From assembly GCA_025453475.1 (NCBI GenBank), contig JALOQH010000043.1, forward strand, positions 1 through 5,186: a DNA stretch of 5,186 nucleotides, in the 5' to 3' direction. The notes beneath the pieces are model-generated. The model saw nothing but the letters and a program-made list of their open reading frames with translations. It did no database searches and was not told the origin of the DNA. The DNA is from an archaeon. GTDB lineage: Archaea; Nanobdellota; Nanobdellia; Pacearchaeales; GW2011-AR1. Positions 4,702 to 5,186 of the stretch are shown piece after piece. Position 1 is the first letter of the stretch; every line of letters starts with the position of its first letter. The translations under genes and the position numbers were made by a program.

Positions 4702-5186
4702 TTATTTCCTTAGAACTTTCTTGTAGACTTCAATGAACTGCTTTGCAACTTTTCTTGAGTCGTATTTCTTTTCTGCCAGAGCTCTCCCGGCTCTGCCCAT
4801 TTGCTGCCTTAATTTTGCGTCCCCAAGAAGAACTTCAAGCGCTTCGGAGAGCTCATGATAATTTCCAGGCGTGGTTAGAAGAGAGGTTTTACCGCTTTCT
4901 ACAACTTCGGGAATTGCTCCGCAGAATGTGCTTATTACTGGCTTTCCGCATGCCATTGCTTCAACAAGAACATATCCAAATTGCTCCTGCCAGCCGTAAA
5001 ACTGGAAACTTGGCAAAAGAGTCTCTGCAATTGTCTGCCTTATTGTTGTTTTATCCCAGCTTTGCAATGGGAAACTCGGAAGAACAAATACATCGCAGAT
5101 TGAATACAGCCTTTCTATCTGCGAATACGGAAATCCGTCGATAAAAATCACGTTCTTTGATATTCCAAGCTTTCTTGCGAGCTCCT
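4702..5186 (-). CDS. GT4-type glycosyltransferase, C-terminal part (5' end beyond the window)
   Basis: The minus-strand frame is open to the right edge, so the start lies outside; the GTG at 5151-5149 is an internal Val and not a start. About 161 residues are visible, from ELARKLGISKNVIFIDGF to the stop at 4704-4702. They form the donor-binding half of a GT-B enzyme: IERLYSICDVFVLPS, then WQEQFGYVLVEAMACGKPVI with the E-x7-E pair (codons 4984-4986 and 4960-4962), CGAIPEVVESGKTSLLTTPGN, and a final helix RKVAKQFIEVYKKVLRK. Such retaining enzymes transfer a sugar from a nucleotide donor to a glycan or lipid at the cytoplasmic membrane face. A stretch of about 24 residues separates VLPSFPL from WQEQFG, longer than usual. 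It lies 2 bp from the rml operon on the opposite strand, which suggests a shared glycan locus. Donor and acceptor are unknown. Confidence 0.9.
   Translation of the reverse strand, partial: ELARKLGISKNVIFIDGFPYSQIERLYSICDVFVLPSFPLQSWDKTTIRQTIAETLLPSFQFYGWQEQFGYVLVEAMACGKPVISTFCGAIPEVVESGKTSLLTTPGNYHELSEALEVLLGDAKLRQQMGRAGRALAEKKYDSRKVAKQFIEVYKKVLRK

Noticed and set aside
4743..5144. 133-residue plus-strand ORF
   Set aside because: It is a shadow of the right glycosyltransferase, whose minus-strand frame has clear GT4 motifs.
1..5186. CRISPR array, tRNA, rRNA or riboswitch
   Set aside because: No spaced repeats, cloverleaf-like segments or conserved RNA motifs were seen; almost all of the window is coding.

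Overview
The window reads as a metagenome-type contig. The archaeal part (about 512 to the right end) carries nucleotide-sugar and glycosyltransferase genes. The first ~520 bases look foreign: two short fragments of unrelated, bacterial-looking genes fused end to end. The archaeal assignment comes from the sequence itself. Three genes (HD protein, left glycosyltransferase, rmlB) each have an archaeal-type TATA box whose centre lies 25.5 nt from the A of the chosen ATG. That is the geometry of leaderless archaeal transcripts. The two downstream operon genes instead have Shine-Dalgarno-like motifs. Arginine codons in the rml operon are almost all AGA/AGG. A DPANN-like or similar uncultivated archaeon is plausible, but this is inference.

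Layout. 1-327 is an IS630-family transposase fragment (+), open at the left edge. 309-521 is an internal fragment of homoserine O-acetyltransferase, metX (+). From 793 down to about 512 (-) is the N-terminal ~94 residues of a glycosyltransferase, cut off where the metX fragment begins. 826-2040 (-) is a complete HD-domain phosphohydrolase of unknown substrate. 2041-2160 is a divergent intergenic region with one TATA box for each direction. 2161-4699 (+) is a tight three-gene operon joined by 4-bp ATGA overlaps: rmlB (dTDP-glucose 4,6-dehydratase), an RmlD-superfamily reductase, and a short RmlA-like nucleotidyltransferase. 4702-5186 (-) is the C-terminal part of a GT4-type glycosyltransferase, convergent with the operon across 2 bp and running off the right edge.

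How the genes fit together. The RmlA-like enzyme would activate glucose-1-phosphate to an NDP-glucose, and RmlB would make the 4-keto-6-deoxy sugar. The middle gene resembles the bifunctional 3,5-epimerase/4-reductase (NRS/ER, UER1) of plants rather than ordinary bacterial RmlD. It keeps the Cys and Lys that I recall being assigned to the epimerase step. If so, the operon could make NDP-L-rhamnose without a separate RmlC, which is absent from the window. The flanking glycosyltransferases would use such a sugar on a surface glycan or glycoprotein.

The most notable biology is this RmlC-free rhamnose module. The most important caution is that the left ~520 bases are probably a chimeric assembly.
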